Positions 17,416 to 26,863 are shown, counted from the first letter of the stretch. The stretch: DNA of 47,578 bases from RUG14223 sp051881075 (GCA_051881075.1 JBJEPE010000067.1:1-47578); one strand, 5' to 3'. The notes: a model not told the origin generated them from the sequence alone. Translations and numbers: made by a program.

Positions 17416-17671
17416 AAAATACACCCTTACCGTTATTTATTTATCACACGCAGTAAATGCCGGTTAAACCATACAGCAGTATTGCAGTACTTGAGCATAT
17501 TACCGCAGACAGGTATATGACCTGCTTTTTATGTAATCTTTTACAAATATTTATGTGTTCCCCACCGTAATAATTCGTTATTTTTTATGTATATTAAATT
17601 TATTGACAAAAAGGCTTGAAAAATCCCGCATTATATGATAAACTTTGTATTGTAGATTAATAAGTATTTAA
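17416..17671. other. Divergent intergenic region before the rimP operon
   Basis: AT-rich, with no ORF. A small hairpin CAGGT/ACCTG at 17510-17524 is followed by TTTTT on the plus strand, which would end any short plus-strand transcript. A TTGACA lies at 17603-17608 but has no well-spaced -10, so the operon promoter is not assigned. Confidence 0.35.
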
Positions 17672-17697
17672 AAGAGAGTGGGGCGACCCGCTCTCTT
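17672..17697 (+). promoter_or_regulatory. GNRA-capped leader hairpin upstream of rimP
   Basis: Left arm AAGAGAGTGGG and right arm CCCGCTCTCTT form an 11-bp stem (one G-U pair) closed by the tetraloop GCGA. No T-run follows closely, so it is more likely a structural leader or protein-binding hairpin than a terminator. It lies 20 bases upstream of the rimP start. Confidence 0.6.
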
Positions 17698-17717
17698 GTT
17701 TATGTAGAGGTGAAATC

Positions 17718-18200
17718 ATGGAAAATAAAAAGCGTAACGGCGGCAACACGGTACAGCAGGTACGCAGTATAGTAGAGCCTATAATAGAACAACTTGGATT
17801 AAGGCTGTGGGACGTTCGCTATGTTAAAGAGGGCGCACAGTGGTATCTGAGAGTATTCATTGATAAGGACGGAGGCGTAAACATTGAGGACTGCGAAAAA
17901 GTAAGCAGAGCAATAGATAAGCCGCTTGATGACAATGACCCAATAGAGCAGAGCTACTGTCTTGAGGTATGTTCACCCGGCATTGAACGTGAGCTTACCC
18001 GAACAGAACATTTTCAGCAGTTTATCGGCGCTGACATAATGGTTAAGCTTATACGCCCGATACCCGATATTGGCAAAGAGCTTTTCGGTAAGCTTGCCGA
18101 AGAAAGCAAGGATGAATTTGTTATTGAGAATGAGGACGGCGATACACTCACTATCAAGAAAAAAGACACCGTTTGGGTAAAGCTTGACGACTTTGATTAA
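17718..18200 (+). CDS. rimP: Ribosome maturation factor RimP
   Basis: RimP helps 30S subunit assembly. The 160 residues carry the family pattern: IVEPIIEQLGLRLWDVRYVK at the N-terminus, WYLRVFIDKDGGVNIEDCEKVSRAI, and YCLEVCSPGIERELTRTEHF, followed by an Sm-like C-terminal barrel. The start ATG 17718 follows AGAGGTG. It leads the conserved rimP-nusA-rnpM-ylxQ-infB-rbfA operon. A 139-base gap with a GTGCAT/ATGCAC inverted repeat (18236-18272) separates it from nusA. Confidence 0.96.
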   Translation: MENKKRNGGNTVQQVRSIVEPIIEQLGLRLWDVRYVKEGAQWYLRVFIDKDGGVNIEDCEKVSRAIDKPLDDNDPIEQSYCLEVCSPGIERELTRTEHFQQFIGADIMVKLIRPIPDIGKELFGKLAEESKDEFVIENEDGDTLTIKKKDTVWVKLDDFD

Positions 18201-18339
18201 ACGGTGTTCATGCAGGTTATCGCATGATACTGCAAAGTGCATATAATTATTTATGATACGCATTTAAATGCACACTTCGCTTTATAACATATTAAAATTA
18301 TGACAAATTAATAATACATTTGAAAGGATTGATTAAAAA

Positions 18340-19452
18340 ATGAACCGTGATTTATACACAGCATTAGAAGACTTAGAAAAGGAGAGAGGCATTCCTCTTG
18401 ATTACATGATAAGTCAAATAACAAAGGCAATTCAGATAGCCTGCAAAAACACCTATGGCGGTAACGATGATGTAGAAGTAGTTACTAACCGTGACAAGGG
18501 TATTTTTGAAGCCTATCTTCTTAAAACGGTTGTTGAAGAGATAACAGACCCTAACAGAGAAATACTACTCAGTAAAGCAAGAGATATTGATGCTAAGCTG
18601 AATGTAGGCGATAAAGCAAGAATACTGCTCGACCCTAAGGCGTTTGGCAGAATAGTAGTTCAGACATCAAGAAGCATAATCCGTCAGGGCATACGTGACG
18701 GAGAAAAGGGACATATGCTCATGGAATTTCAAAGCAAGGTGCAGGAGCTTGTTACCGCTACCATTGAGAGAATTGACCCTAAGTCAGGTGCAGTTGCCCT
18801 TAAGATAGGCAAAGCAGACGTTGTATTGCCTAAGAGTGAGCAGGTAGGCAACGAGGTATTCAAGGAAGGCGAGCTTATCAAGGTTTATATTGCCGAGATT
18901 AAGGAAACCGAGAAAGGTGCAAAGCCTATCATATCAAGAACCCACCCCGGATTTGTAAAAAGACTGTTTGAAACTGAAGTACCTGAGATATACGACGGAA
19001 CAGTTGAGATAAAGGCAGTTTCAAGAGAGGTAGGCTCAAGAACAAAGCTTGCGGTTTACAGCAAAAATCCTGACGTCGACGCAGTGGGCGCCTGCATAGG
19101 CTCTAAAGGCATAAGAGTTGCATCTATAGTAAATGAGCTTGGCGGCGAAAAGATAGATATAATCGAATATAACGAAGATCCGGCTAAGTTTGTTGCCGCA
19201 TCGCTCTCACCTGCCAGCGTAGTTAAGGTGGAGATATTGGATGAGCTTGCAAAGAGCTGTAGAGTAACCGTACCGGACAGCCAGCTTTCACTTGCTATAG
19301 GTAATAAAGGACAAAATGCAAGATTAGCCGCAAGATTAACAGGCTGGAAGATAGACATACGCCCGGAAAGCGGATTTTTCGGTGAAACAGACGAGGACGC
19401 ACAGCAAGAAGAGCCTGCCGAAATAACCGAAGATGCACAGGCAGAGGAATAA
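18340..19452 (+). CDS. nusA: Transcription termination/antitermination protein NusA
   Basis: NusA binds RNA polymerase and nascent RNA and affects pausing, termination and antitermination. The 370 residues show the N-terminal polymerase-binding domain (ALEDLEKERGIPLDYMI), an S1 domain (ATIERIDPKSGAVALKIGKA) and two KH domains with GACIGSKGIRV and LAIGNKGQNARLAARL. An acidic tail ends QAEE. Length fits Firmicute NusA, which lacks the C-terminal acidic repeats of enterobacteria. The ATG follows GAAAGGA. Confidence 0.97.
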   Translation: MNRDLYTALEDLEKERGIPLDYMISQITKAIQIACKNTYGGNDDVEVVTNRDKGIFEAYLLKTVVEEITDPNREILLSKARDIDAKLNVGDKARILLDPKAFGRIVVQTSRSIIRQGIRDGEKGHMLMEFQSKVQELVTATIERIDPKSGAVALKIGKADVVLPKSEQVGNEVFKEGELIKVYIAEIKETEKGAKPIISRTHPGFVKRLFETEVPEIYDGTVEIKAVSREVGSRTKLAVYSKNPDVDAVGACIGSKGIRVASIVNELGGEKIDIIEYNEDPAKFVAASLSPASVVKVEILDELAKSCRVTVPDSQLSLAIGNKGQNARLAARLTGWKIDIRPESGFFGETDEDAQQEEPAEITEDAQAEE

Positions 19453-19482
19453 TTACTCCATCCATAAAGGAGAGATCACTTA

Positions 19483-19794
19483 ATGAAGCCCAGAAAAATA
19501 CCGCTTAGAAAATGCACAGGCTGTGGCGAGATGAAACCTAAAAAGGAACTTATACGAGTTGTTAAGGCACCTGACGTTAAGGATGAAAATAATAACATTA
19601 TAGCAGAGGGTGAGGTTTCACTTGACTTTGTAGGTAAAAAGCCCGGCAGAGGCGCTTATGTGTGTCATAGCTTAGAATGTTTACGGCTTGCACGTAAGGG
19701 AAGAAGACTTGAACGGGCATTTTCATGCAAGATACCGGATGATATATATAACGCCATGGAGCAGCAGCTTACAGAAGAAGGTGCAAAGGAATGA
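19483..19794 (+). CDS. rnpM: YlxR/RnpM family RNA-binding protein (DUF448)
   Basis: The 103-residue protein has the family signature RKCTGCGEMKPKKELIRVVK near the N-terminus and KPGRGAYVCHSLECLRLARK in the second half. YlxR has been described as a nucleoid/RNA-associated protein and, as RnpM, as a modulator of RNase P in Bacillus. It sits between nusA and the L7Ae-like gene, its canonical place. Its last bases overlap the next start (ATGA at 19791-19794), indicating translational coupling. A modest insertion (DVKDENNNIIAEGEVS) lengthens it beyond the usual ~90 residues. Confidence 0.9.
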   Translation: MKPRKIPLRKCTGCGEMKPKKELIRVVKAPDVKDENNNIIAEGEVSLDFVGKKPGRGAYVCHSLECLRLARKGRRLERAFSCKIPDDIYNAMEQQLTEEGAKE

Positions 19795-20117
19795 ACGATA
19801 AGGTACTGTCGTTTTTAGGACTTTGCCGTAGAGCAGGTAAGCTGACAATGGGACTTGACCCCGTTAAAGGTTCTGTAATAACAGGCGAAAGTAAGCTTAT
19901 ACTACTTGCATCAGACATATCTAAGCACACAGAAAATGAAATCACATTTACAGCCCGTGACCTTAATATACAAATTGTTAAGCTGTCATATACTAAAGAT
20001 GAGCTGGGTTTTGCCTTAGGCAAGCTTACGGCAGTCATCTCAATAAACGACGGCGGCTTTGCCAAAAAGCTAAAGAGCATGACAGCAGATACCTATAGGG
20101 AGGAATATAAACTATGA
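19791..20117 (+). CDS. ylxQ: L7Ae-family RNA-binding protein YlxQ
   Basis: The product has 108 residues. Its start (KVLSFLGLCRRAGKLTMGLD) and the following LILLASDISKHTENEI are typical of the kink-turn-binding L7Ae/L30e fold found as YlxQ in Firmicutes. The exact RNA partner is not established for this protein. It overlaps rnpM by four bases and infB by four bases, so the three are coupled. The position immediately before infB is conserved across Bacillota. Confidence 0.88.
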   Translation: MNDKVLSFLGLCRRAGKLTMGLDPVKGSVITGESKLILLASDISKHTENEITFTARDLNIQIVKLSYTKDELGFALGKLTAVISINDGGFAKKLKSMTADTYREEYKL

Positions 20118-22531
20118 TGAAAAAATACAAAGTACATGAGTTTTCAAAAGACCTCAATGTATCAAGTAAAGACGTAGTTGCAATTTTGCAGGAGCATTAC
20201 GATGAGCCTAAGAAAAGCACCACGGCCCTCAGTGAAGAGGAGCTTGACCTTATTTTTGATTATTTTACACAAAAAACGGCAGTAAGTGACTTTAACGCTT
20301 ACTTTGCTTCTGCGCAGAAGAATGAAGAAGCCGTTGCCGATGAATCCAACAAGGAAGAAAAACCTGCAAAGAAGGCAAAGGCCGATAAAGCGGAAAAATC
20401 CGAAAAAAATGATAAAAAACCGAGTAAAACCGCAAAAGATGCAAAAGATACAAAGGAATCAAAGCCTGCGGATAAGAATAAGGCCAGCTCTAAAAAGGAC
20501 GCAAAGCAACAGAAAAATGCCGGTGACGACAAGCCTGTTGAAAGCGTTGAGATGGGTATAGAGAGAAGAAAGCGTGTTATAGATACCAGAGCATCTCATG
20601 TTGATATAGAGAAATACAACGAGAAATACGACCGCATGGCATCTGAAAAATATCGCAACGAAAATGCGGCATCCAAGCAGAAGATAACACAGCGCTCTCA
20701 GCAAAAGGGTAAGCCGAAAAACTCACGTAAAGAAACAGAGGCAGAGCGCATGAAGCGTATAGCCAATGACAGAAAGAATAAGCCTATTACTGTTTCTATA
20801 CCTGATGAGATCACCGTTGCAGAGCTTGCCGTACGCCTTAAGGCTACAGCCGCAGAGGTTATAAAAAAGCTGTTCCTGCTGGGTACAATGGTTACCATAA
20901 ACGATGTAATCGACTTTGACACCGCCTCACTTGCCGCCATGGAATTTCATGCAAAGGTTGAAAAAGAGGTAGTTGTTACCATTGAGGAAAGAATTATTGA
21001 TGACAGTGAGGACGATGACGATAACCTTGTAACACGTGCGCCTGTAGTTGTAGTTATGGGTCACGTTGACCACGGTAAGACTTCACTTCTTGACGCAATA
21101 AGACACGCAAACGTAACATCCACCGAGGCAGGCGGTATTACCCAGCATATAGGCGCATACCGTGTAAAAATAAATGACAGAGATATCACCTTTCTTGACA
21201 CACCGGGTCACGAGGCTTTCACCACTATGAGAGCCAGAGGTGCACAGGTTACGGATATAGCCATACTTGTAGTTGCCGCAGATGACGGTATAATGCCTCA
21301 GACCGTAGAGGCTATCAACCACGCAAAGGCCGCAGGTGTTTCTATAGTAGTAGCAATAAATAAAATGGATAAGCCGGGCGCAAATCCCGAAACCGTTAAG
21401 CAACAGCTCACAGAATATGATCTTGTTCCGGAGGAATGGGGCGGCGATACACCGTGTATCCCTGTTTCCGCTAAGACAAAAGAGGGCATTGAGGACTTGC
21501 TTGAGATGGTTACACTTATTGCGGATATGAAGGAGCTTAAGGCTAATCCTAACAGAGCCGCCAAGGGTACGGTTATAGAGGCAAGACTTGATAAGGGCAG
21601 AGGTCCTATAGCCACCGTACTTGTTCAGAACGGTACACTTAACGTAAGCGATATCATCGTTGCAGGTACTGCCGTAGGCAGAGTAAGAGCAATGACGGAT
21701 GATAAGGGCAATAAGGTAACATCCGCAGGCCCATCTATTCCGGTTGAGATAACAGGCCTTGACGACGTTCCTATGGGCGGCGACGTATTCAACGCCGTTT
21801 CTGACGAAAGACTCGCCAGAGAGCTTGTTGAACAGCGTAAGACAAAGCAAAAGGAAGATATGTTCAATCAGCAGACAAAGGTTACCCTTGATAATCTGTT
21901 TGACCAAATGCAGCTCGGCGATGTTAAAGAGCTTAAGATAATCGTTAAGGCTGATGTACAGGGCTCTGTTGAAGCCGTTAAGCAATCACTTGCAAAGCTC
22001 TCAAATGATGAGGTAAGAGTAAATGTAATACACGGCGCAGTCGGTTCAATAAGTGAATCTGACGTAATGCTCGCAAACGCTTCAAATGCTATTATAGTAG
22101 GATTTAACGTACGTCCTACACCTGTTGTAGCTGAGATTGCGGAGCGTGAGGGCGTTGACCTGCGTCTTTACAGAGTAATTTACGACTGTATAGAAGAAAT
22201 AGAGGCCGCTATGAAGGGTATGCTTGCTCCTAAGACACGTGAGGTAACACTCGGTAGAGCTGAATGCCGTAACGTTATCAAAATTAAGAGCGTAGGCACC
22301 GTTGCAGGTAGTTACGTGCAAAGCGGTAAGGTTACAAGAACATCAAGCGTACGTATAGTACGTGACGGTATTATAGTAGCCGATGATAAAATAGCATCAT
22401 TACAAAGATTTAAGGATTCGGTTAAAGAGGTTGCACAGGGCTATGAATGCGGTATCTGCCTTGAACACTTCAGCGATCTTAAAGAGGGCGATGTATTCGA
22501 GGTTTACACCATAGAAGAATACACAGAGTAA
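20114..22531 (+). CDS. infB: Translation initiation factor IF-2
   Basis: IF-2 is the GTPase that brings initiator tRNA to the 30S subunit. The 805 residues start with a short helical domain. A long Lys/Glu/Ala-rich linker follows (~residues 65-220), then the conserved GTPase near residues 308-475 with GHVDHGKT, DTPGHEAF, NKMDKP and SAKT motifs. Domains II-IV complete it and end CLEHFSDLKEGDVFEVYTIE. The start is one of two adjacent ATGs (20114 or 20117) behind GGGAGG; the first overlaps the ylxQ stop. The linker is low-complexity, as in other IF-2 proteins. Confidence 0.98.
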   Translation: MMKKYKVHEFSKDLNVSSKDVVAILQEHYDEPKKSTTALSEEELDLIFDYFTQKTAVSDFNAYFASAQKNEEAVADESNKEEKPAKKAKADKAEKSEKNDKKPSKTAKDAKDTKESKPADKNKASSKKDAKQQKNAGDDKPVESVEMGIERRKRVIDTRASHVDIEKYNEKYDRMASEKYRNENAASKQKITQRSQQKGKPKNSRKETEAERMKRIANDRKNKPITVSIPDEITVAELAVRLKATAAEVIKKLFLLGTMVTINDVIDFDTASLAAMEFHAKVEKEVVVTIEERIIDDSEDDDDNLVTRAPVVVVMGHVDHGKTSLLDAIRHANVTSTEAGGITQHIGAYRVKINDRDITFLDTPGHEAFTTMRARGAQVTDIAILVVAADDGIMPQTVEAINHAKAAGVSIVVAINKMDKPGANPETVKQQLTEYDLVPEEWGGDTPCIPVSAKTKEGIEDLLEMVTLIADMKELKANPNRAAKGTVIEARLDKGRGPIATVLVQNGTLNVSDIIVAGTAVGRVRAMTDDKGNKVTSAGPSIPVEITGLDDVPMGGDVFNAVSDERLARELVEQRKTKQKEDMFNQQTKVTLDNLFDQMQLGDVKELKIIVKADVQGSVEAVKQSLAKLSNDEVRVNVIHGAVGSISESDVMLANASNAIIVGFNVRPTPVVAEIAEREGVDLRLYRVIYDCIEEIEAAMKGMLAPKTREVTLGRAECRNVIKIKSVGTVAGSYVQSGKVTRTSSVRIVRDGIIVADDKIASLQRFKDSVKEVAQGYECGICLEHFSDLKEGDVFEVYTIEEYTE

Positions 22532-22566
22532 TAAACCCTTAAAACTAATTAAAAGGAATGGTCACA

Positions 22567-22944
22567 ATGGCAGGACATAAATTACAGCGCACCTGTGAGG
22601 ATATCAAACGTGAGCTTACTGCAATATTACGCATTATGAAGGATCCAAGAGTTAAAGATAAATTCATCACCATAGTAAGGGTAGATGTATCTAACGACCT
22701 TTCACAATGCAAGGTATATGTAAGCTCTATGGAGGGCATCGACACAGCTAAGAATGCCGTTAAGGGGTTAAAGGCCGGAGAGGGATTTATACGCACTGAG
22801 CTTGGCAAAAGGCTGAGCATCAGGCGTGTGCCGGCTTTCGTATTCCTTGCAACGGATTCTATAGAATACAGCGCAAATATCTCCAGAATACTAAATGAGC
22901 TGGATATAAAAGGTGACACCGATGATAACAATGACATTGATTGA
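22567..22944 (+). CDS. rbfA: 30S ribosome-binding factor A
   Basis: RbfA aids late 16S rRNA processing and cold adaptation. The start chosen is ATG 22567 (MAGHKLQRTCEDIKRE), nine bases after AAGGA; the in-frame ATG at 22558 directly abuts the ribosome binding site and is unlikely. The 125 residues contain IMKDPRVKDKFITIVRVDVS and the KH-like LSIRRVPAFVFLATDSIEYS. It follows infB by 35 bases. Its end overlaps the nrnA start by 23 bases, which implies coupled translation. Confidence 0.95.
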   Translation: MAGHKLQRTCEDIKRELTAILRIMKDPRVKDKFITIVRVDVSNDLSQCKVYVSSMEGIDTAKNAVKGLKAGEGFIRTELGKRLSIRRVPAFVFLATDSIEYSANISRILNELDIKGDTDDNNDID

Positions 22945-23887
22945 AATTACAGAGAAGTTAAAAAGTAACGACAATTTTTATATTCTTACACATCAGTACC
23001 CTGACGGAGATACTCTCGGTTCGGCATTTGCTCTTTGTGAGGCTTTGCAGAAAATCGGCAAAAAGGCAAGGGTTCTATGCCCTGATGTAATATCAAATAA
23101 ATATCAGTATCTTATGTCAGGTGTAACTCAGCAGGACTTTGAAGCAGATTGCATAGTAAGTGTTGATGTAGCCGATAAAAAGCTGCTCGGCTCATTACAG
23201 CAGACCTATGGTGACAATGTGGATATCTGCATTGATCACCATAGCTCAAACACACGGTTTGCCGAGTATATATATGTCGACAGTCAAAGAGCCGCAACTG
23301 CTGAGATAATATACGAGATAATCAAGCTTATGGGCATTACGGTAACTAAAAGTATAGCCGACTGCATTTATACCGGAATTTCAACCGATACGGGCTGTTT
23401 CAGATATACCAATGCTACGCCCGACAGCTACCGCATTGCCGCAGACATGATGGAGTGTGGCTGTAATGCCGCCGCAATCAATAGGGTTATGTTTGAAACA
23501 AAGTCACGTGCAAAGCTTGACATCGAAAGACAGGTGCTTGACAGTATTGAGTATTTCTCAGACAATAAATGCGCAATAATCTACGTAACACTTGACATGA
23601 TACGCAAATCGGGCGTTAAGGAAGATGAGCTTGACGGCATAGCCTCTATACCACGCAAAATAGAGGGAGTACTTATCGGAATTACAATGCGTGAAAAGGC
23701 AGACAATACCTTTAAGATATCGGTACGCACTAACGATAATATAAATGCCGCCGCCTTTTGCGGTGAGTTCGGCGGTGGAGGACACGTTGCCGCCGCAGGC
23801 TGCTCTATCTCCGGTACTATACCGGAGATTAAGAGTAAGCTTGCTGAGGTAGCAGCCAGATATATTGCTGAGGCACAAAAGCAATGA
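22922..23887 (+). CDS. nrnA: DHH/DHHA1 phosphoesterase, NrnA-like oligoribonuclease/pAp phosphatase
   Basis: NrnA enzymes degrade very short RNA oligonucleotides and dephosphorylate pAp. The start ATG 22922 is seven bases after AAAGGTG; GTG 22913 and ATG 22931 are in frame but less well placed. The ~321 residues show the DHH-family motifs: HQYPDGDTLGSAFAL, CIVSVDVAD, CIDHHSSN and the C-terminal GEFGGGGHVAAAGC of DHHA1. It lies between rbfA and truB, the usual place in Clostridia, and overlaps truB by four bases. Confidence 0.92.
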   Translation: MITMTLIEITEKLKSNDNFYILTHQYPDGDTLGSAFALCEALQKIGKKARVLCPDVISNKYQYLMSGVTQQDFEADCIVSVDVADKKLLGSLQQTYGDNVDICIDHHSSNTRFAEYIYVDSQRAATAEIIYEIIKLMGITVTKSIADCIYTGISTDTGCFRYTNATPDSYRIAADMMECGCNAAAINRVMFETKSRAKLDIERQVLDSIEYFSDNKCAIIYVTLDMIRKSGVKEDELDGIASIPRKIEGVLIGITMREKADNTFKISVRTNDNINAAAFCGEFGGGGHVAAAGCSISGTIPEIKSKLAEVAARYIAEAQKQ

Positions 23888-24789
23888 ACGGTGTATTAAT
23901 TGTAGATAAGCCGCAAGGCTTTACTTCATTTGATGTAGCCGCAATAGTACGCAAGCTATGCAAAACAAAAAAGGTAGGCCACACAGGAACACTTGACCCT
24001 ATGGCCACAGGTGTTTTACCTATTTTGATAGGCAATGCCGCTAAGGCACAGCAATTCATGCCCGACCACAGCAAGGAATATATAGCCGAGCTTTGTTTCG
24101 GCATAGAAACAGATACATTGGACATAACTGGCAATGTACTTAGTGAGCGTAGCACAAGTGTTACGGTGGAAGATATGCAGAAGATTCTGCCAAAATTTGT
24201 GGGTGATCTGATGCAGGTTCCCCCTATGTATTCCGCAATAAAAAAAGACGGCAAGCGTATGTATGAGCTTGCACGTGAGGGAATAGTACTGGAGCTAGAC
24301 CCACGCCCCATAACGGTGCATGAGCTTGATATGACGGACTTTAATGAGCAGGAGCAAAAAGCAACCATACGTGTGTTATGCTCTCAGGGTACATATATTC
24401 GCAGTATTTGCCGTGATATCGGTGCTATGCTTGGATGCGGTGCGGTTATGACACAGCTAAGGCGCACACGTGCCTGCGGATTCTTGGATAACCAAGCATA
24501 TAGCTTAGACAGGCTACGTGAAGAAGGCTTTAATATTGAAGCCTGCATTATGCCTACCGAAAGTCTGTTCTCCTTATACGGTACGGTTAAGGTAAGCCCT
24601 GCTCAGACAGCAAGGTTTAAAAACGGCGGCAGTCTTGCACTCGACAGATTGCATAGCTTAAATGGTGCAAAGGATAAAGCAATAATGCGTGTTTACTCTG
24701 CAAACAATGAATTTATAGGATTGGGAAAGATCACGGAAGCGGAAAACTCCCTTAAATTTTTAAAGCTTTTTTGCAATAATACGGATTAA
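23884..24789 (+). CDS. truB: tRNA pseudouridine-55 synthase
   Basis: TruB makes pseudouridine 55 in the T-loop of tRNAs. The 301 residues hold GVLIVDKPQGFTSFDV at the start, the catalytic-loop motif KVGHTGTLDPMATGVLPI with D38 as catalytic Asp, QVPPMYSAIKKDGKRMYELA and CSQGTYIRSICRDIG. The C-terminal part carries a short PUA-like end. It starts inside the nrnA stop (ATGA), showing translational coupling. Confidence 0.97.
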   Translation: MNGVLIVDKPQGFTSFDVAAIVRKLCKTKKVGHTGTLDPMATGVLPILIGNAAKAQQFMPDHSKEYIAELCFGIETDTLDITGNVLSERSTSVTVEDMQKILPKFVGDLMQVPPMYSAIKKDGKRMYELAREGIVLELDPRPITVHELDMTDFNEQEQKATIRVLCSQGTYIRSICRDIGAMLGCGAVMTQLRRTRACGFLDNQAYSLDRLREEGFNIEACIMPTESLFSLYGTVKVSPAQTARFKNGGSLALDRLHSLNGAKDKAIMRVYSANNEFIGLGKITEAENSLKFLKLFCNNTD

Positions 24790-24802
24790 TACAGAGGATG
24801 AT

Positions 24803-25729
24803 ATGATGGAAATTATCAATGAGCTTAAAACGTCAGACAGCCGTACAAGTGTTGCTCTCGGCTTTTTTGACGGTATGCACAAGGGTCACCGTACCGTTAT
24901 TCGCTCTGCGGTGGACGGTGCGAAGTATGACGGGCTAACGCCTGCCGTACTTACGTTTTCCGAACAGCCTAAGGCTGTTGTTACGGGTACTTCCCCGGAA
25001 TTGCTTATTGCCGAGGACAGAAAGCATCAATTAATGAATGATATAGGCGTAAAGAAGCTTTATTGCCTGCATTTCTCAGACCTGAGAAATATCTCAGCGG
25101 AGGATTTCGTAGACTTCGTTTTAGTTCAAAAGCTAAAGGCAAAGCGTGTTTTCTGCGGATTTAATTATCATTTCGGACAAGGCGGTGTGGCAGACTGCGA
25201 AGACCTGAAACGCCTGTGCAGACTGCGTGGTATAATAGTTACCGTAAACAATCCGGTACTGTATCAGGGTGACACTATAAGTTCTTCACGTATAAGGGAT
25301 TGTATTAAAAACGGTGATATGATATCCGCCTGCACAATGCTTGAAAGGTGCTTTTCCTATAAATTACCCGTAGTTCACGGCAGACAGCTTGGCAGAGAGA
25401 TTGGTGCGCCGACTATAAACCAATATATACCGGAGGACGCTGTTTTACCTAAATTCGGCGTTTATGCAAGCTTTGCAACAATAGACGGAGTACGTGTTCC
25501 CTCTGTAACAAATATAGGCATAAAGCCTACCGTCGGCTCTGACAAGCCCATAATGGAAACATGGATACAGTCTGACGGCATTGATGACTTATACGATAAA
25601 GATATAGAGGTATCTTTCATAAAGCACTTACGTGGCGAACACAAGTTTGACTCACTTGACGACCTTAAAGCCGCAATGACTAAGGACGCACAGCGAGCAG
25701 TAAGGATATTTAATTCTTTACATGGATAA
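24803..25729 (+). CDS. ribF: Bifunctional riboflavin kinase/FAD synthetase
   Basis: RibF phosphorylates riboflavin to FMN and adenylates FMN to FAD. The 308 residues have an N-terminal nucleotidyltransferase with GFFDGMHKGHRTVI and the SSSRIRDCIKNGD loop. A C-terminal riboflavin kinase domain follows (~residues 185-305), with GRQLGREIGAPTIN, KFGVYASFATIDG and FIKHLRGEHKFDS. Two adjacent ATGs (24803 and 24806) lie behind AGAGGA; the second has slightly better spacing. It is the last gene of the rimP operon, followed by a hairpin terminator. Confidence 0.96.
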   Translation: MMEIINELKTSDSRTSVALGFFDGMHKGHRTVIRSAVDGAKYDGLTPAVLTFSEQPKAVVTGTSPELLIAEDRKHQLMNDIGVKKLYCLHFSDLRNISAEDFVDFVLVQKLKAKRVFCGFNYHFGQGGVADCEDLKRLCRLRGIIVTVNNPVLYQGDTISSSRIRDCIKNGDMISACTMLERCFSYKLPVVHGRQLGREIGAPTINQYIPEDAVLPKFGVYASFATIDGVRVPSVTNIGIKPTVGSDKPIMETWIQSDGIDDLYDKDIEVSFIKHLRGEHKFDSLDDLKAAMTKDAQRAVRIFNSLHG

Positions 25730-25765
25730 AGAGTAGTCCAATAAAAATAAATATTATACGTATTA

Positions 25766-25804
25766 AAGCCGAGCATCATTCATGTAATGCCCGGCTTATT
25801 TTTA
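25766..25804 (+). terminator. Terminator after ribF
   Basis: AAGCCGAGCAT pairs with ATGCCCGGCTT (one mismatch) around a short loop, followed by ATTTTTAT. It ends the rimP-ribF operon and also faces the convergent gene at 25821. Confidence 0.85.
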
Positions 25805-25820
25805 TATCATTTTATTTTGT

Positions 25821-26813
25821 TTAGTTAAAGTCTTTTAGTATTATATTTAGCTCTGACATTTCTTTATTTAACATGGTACGTTGATTGCGTAAATATGAAA
25901 GATCTTGTTCAATAGCATAGATATTATTCTTTTGTTTTGCTATTTCTTTGTTAAAGCCTGAAATATCGCTATCGCATTTCTCAATTTTTTCTATTTTCTT
26001 CTGCTTATTAGCATTCCAACGATTAATTGACTCTTTTCTATTTTTATCCATATTTGAAGAAGCAATTTTCATTATAATAAATATGGCAATTAATATTAGC
26101 AATAACGTAAAATTTTTAATAAGACAACATATAATAAACGCAACAATAATCCACATCATAACACAACCTGTCGCAATATCTAAATCGACTTTCTTTCTTT
26201 CATACTTATGCTCTAAATGTGATAAATCATCCTCACCTTTTATTAATGATTGCTCCAAACTGTCACGGCATTGTTGAGCTTCTTTTAGTATTTTAATATT
26301 TTTATACAGTGAGCTATTATCTGAATTTAAGCTGTGCCATTCAGCGTTTTTCTCCTCTATATCGGAATCAATAGAATTTAGTAACTTAACTCTTCTTTCG
26401 ATGCTCTTTTTTATGTATTCCTTAGATTTTTCAATTAGATATGACCTTATGCTTCCGGGCGATACTGATATAGCACGTTTTATATATTCCTTTATTTCAC
26501 CTATTGTATTTAGACTGATGTCTAAATTGCACAAGTTATCAGTACACACTCTAAGTAAACCCCACCAAGTTCTAAAGTTTTCAGGTGCAAGCTCCTTTGC
26601 TTCTTCAAAGTATTTTTTTGCACATGGAATATCCTTGAATTTAGTAAAATATAGCTCTGCATTCTGAAGAAGCTTAGTAGATGAGCGTTCATCTATTCCT
26701 TCATAAACAAAAGAACAATTGCAAAATTTACATACACCAACATATGATGCTTCATCATAAATCAGTTCTCCGCCACAGTTTGAACACTTCAACTCCCTTA
26801 TCTTATCCGTCAT
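25821..26813 (-). CDS. Zinc-ribbon, helical-repeat, coiled-coil membrane protein
   Basis: I do not recognise this 330-residue protein as a named family. It begins with a four-Cys zinc ribbon (CSNCGGEL ... CKFCNCSF, residues ~10-36). A TPR-like helical stretch follows (AELYFTKFKDIPCAKKYFEE, AKELAPENFRTWWGLLRV), then a long coiled coil, two hydrophobic segments (MMWIIVAFIICCLI and FTLLLILIAIFIIMKIA) and a second coiled coil to the end. Codon use is more AT-rich than in the neighbouring ribF. It is divergent from an XRE-type repressor gene 96 bases away with putative operators between. It may be an accessory stress or defence protein; that is speculation. Confidence 0.7.
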   Translation of the reverse strand: MTDKIRELKCSNCGGELIYDEASYVGVCKFCNCSFVYEGIDERSSTKLLQNAELYFTKFKDIPCAKKYFEEAKELAPENFRTWWGLLRVCTDNLCNLDISLNTIGEIKEYIKRAISVSPGSIRSYLIEKSKEYIKKSIERRVKLLNSIDSDIEEKNAEWHSLNSDNSSLYKNIKILKEAQQCRDSLEQSLIKGEDDLSHLEHKYERKKVDLDIATGCVMMWIIVAFIICCLIKNFTLLLILIAIFIIMKIASSNMDKNRKESINRWNANKQKKIEKIEKCDSDISGFNKEIAKQKNNIYAIEQDLSYLRNQRTMLNKEMSELNIILKDFN

Positions 26814-26863
26814 AAAATCAACTCCTTTCTTTGATTATGCAACTATATTTTAGTTTTGTCAAC

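Noticed and set aside
17603..17640. TTGACA at 17603 as the rimP operon promoter
   Set aside because: No -10 element lies at 15-19 bases; the nearest TATGAT is 25 bases away, so it was not annotated as a promoter.
21083..21985. A 300-codon open frame on the minus strand inside infB
   Set aside because: It lies wholly antisense to conserved infB motifs and has no ribosome binding site; its composition is the mirror of infB codon bias.
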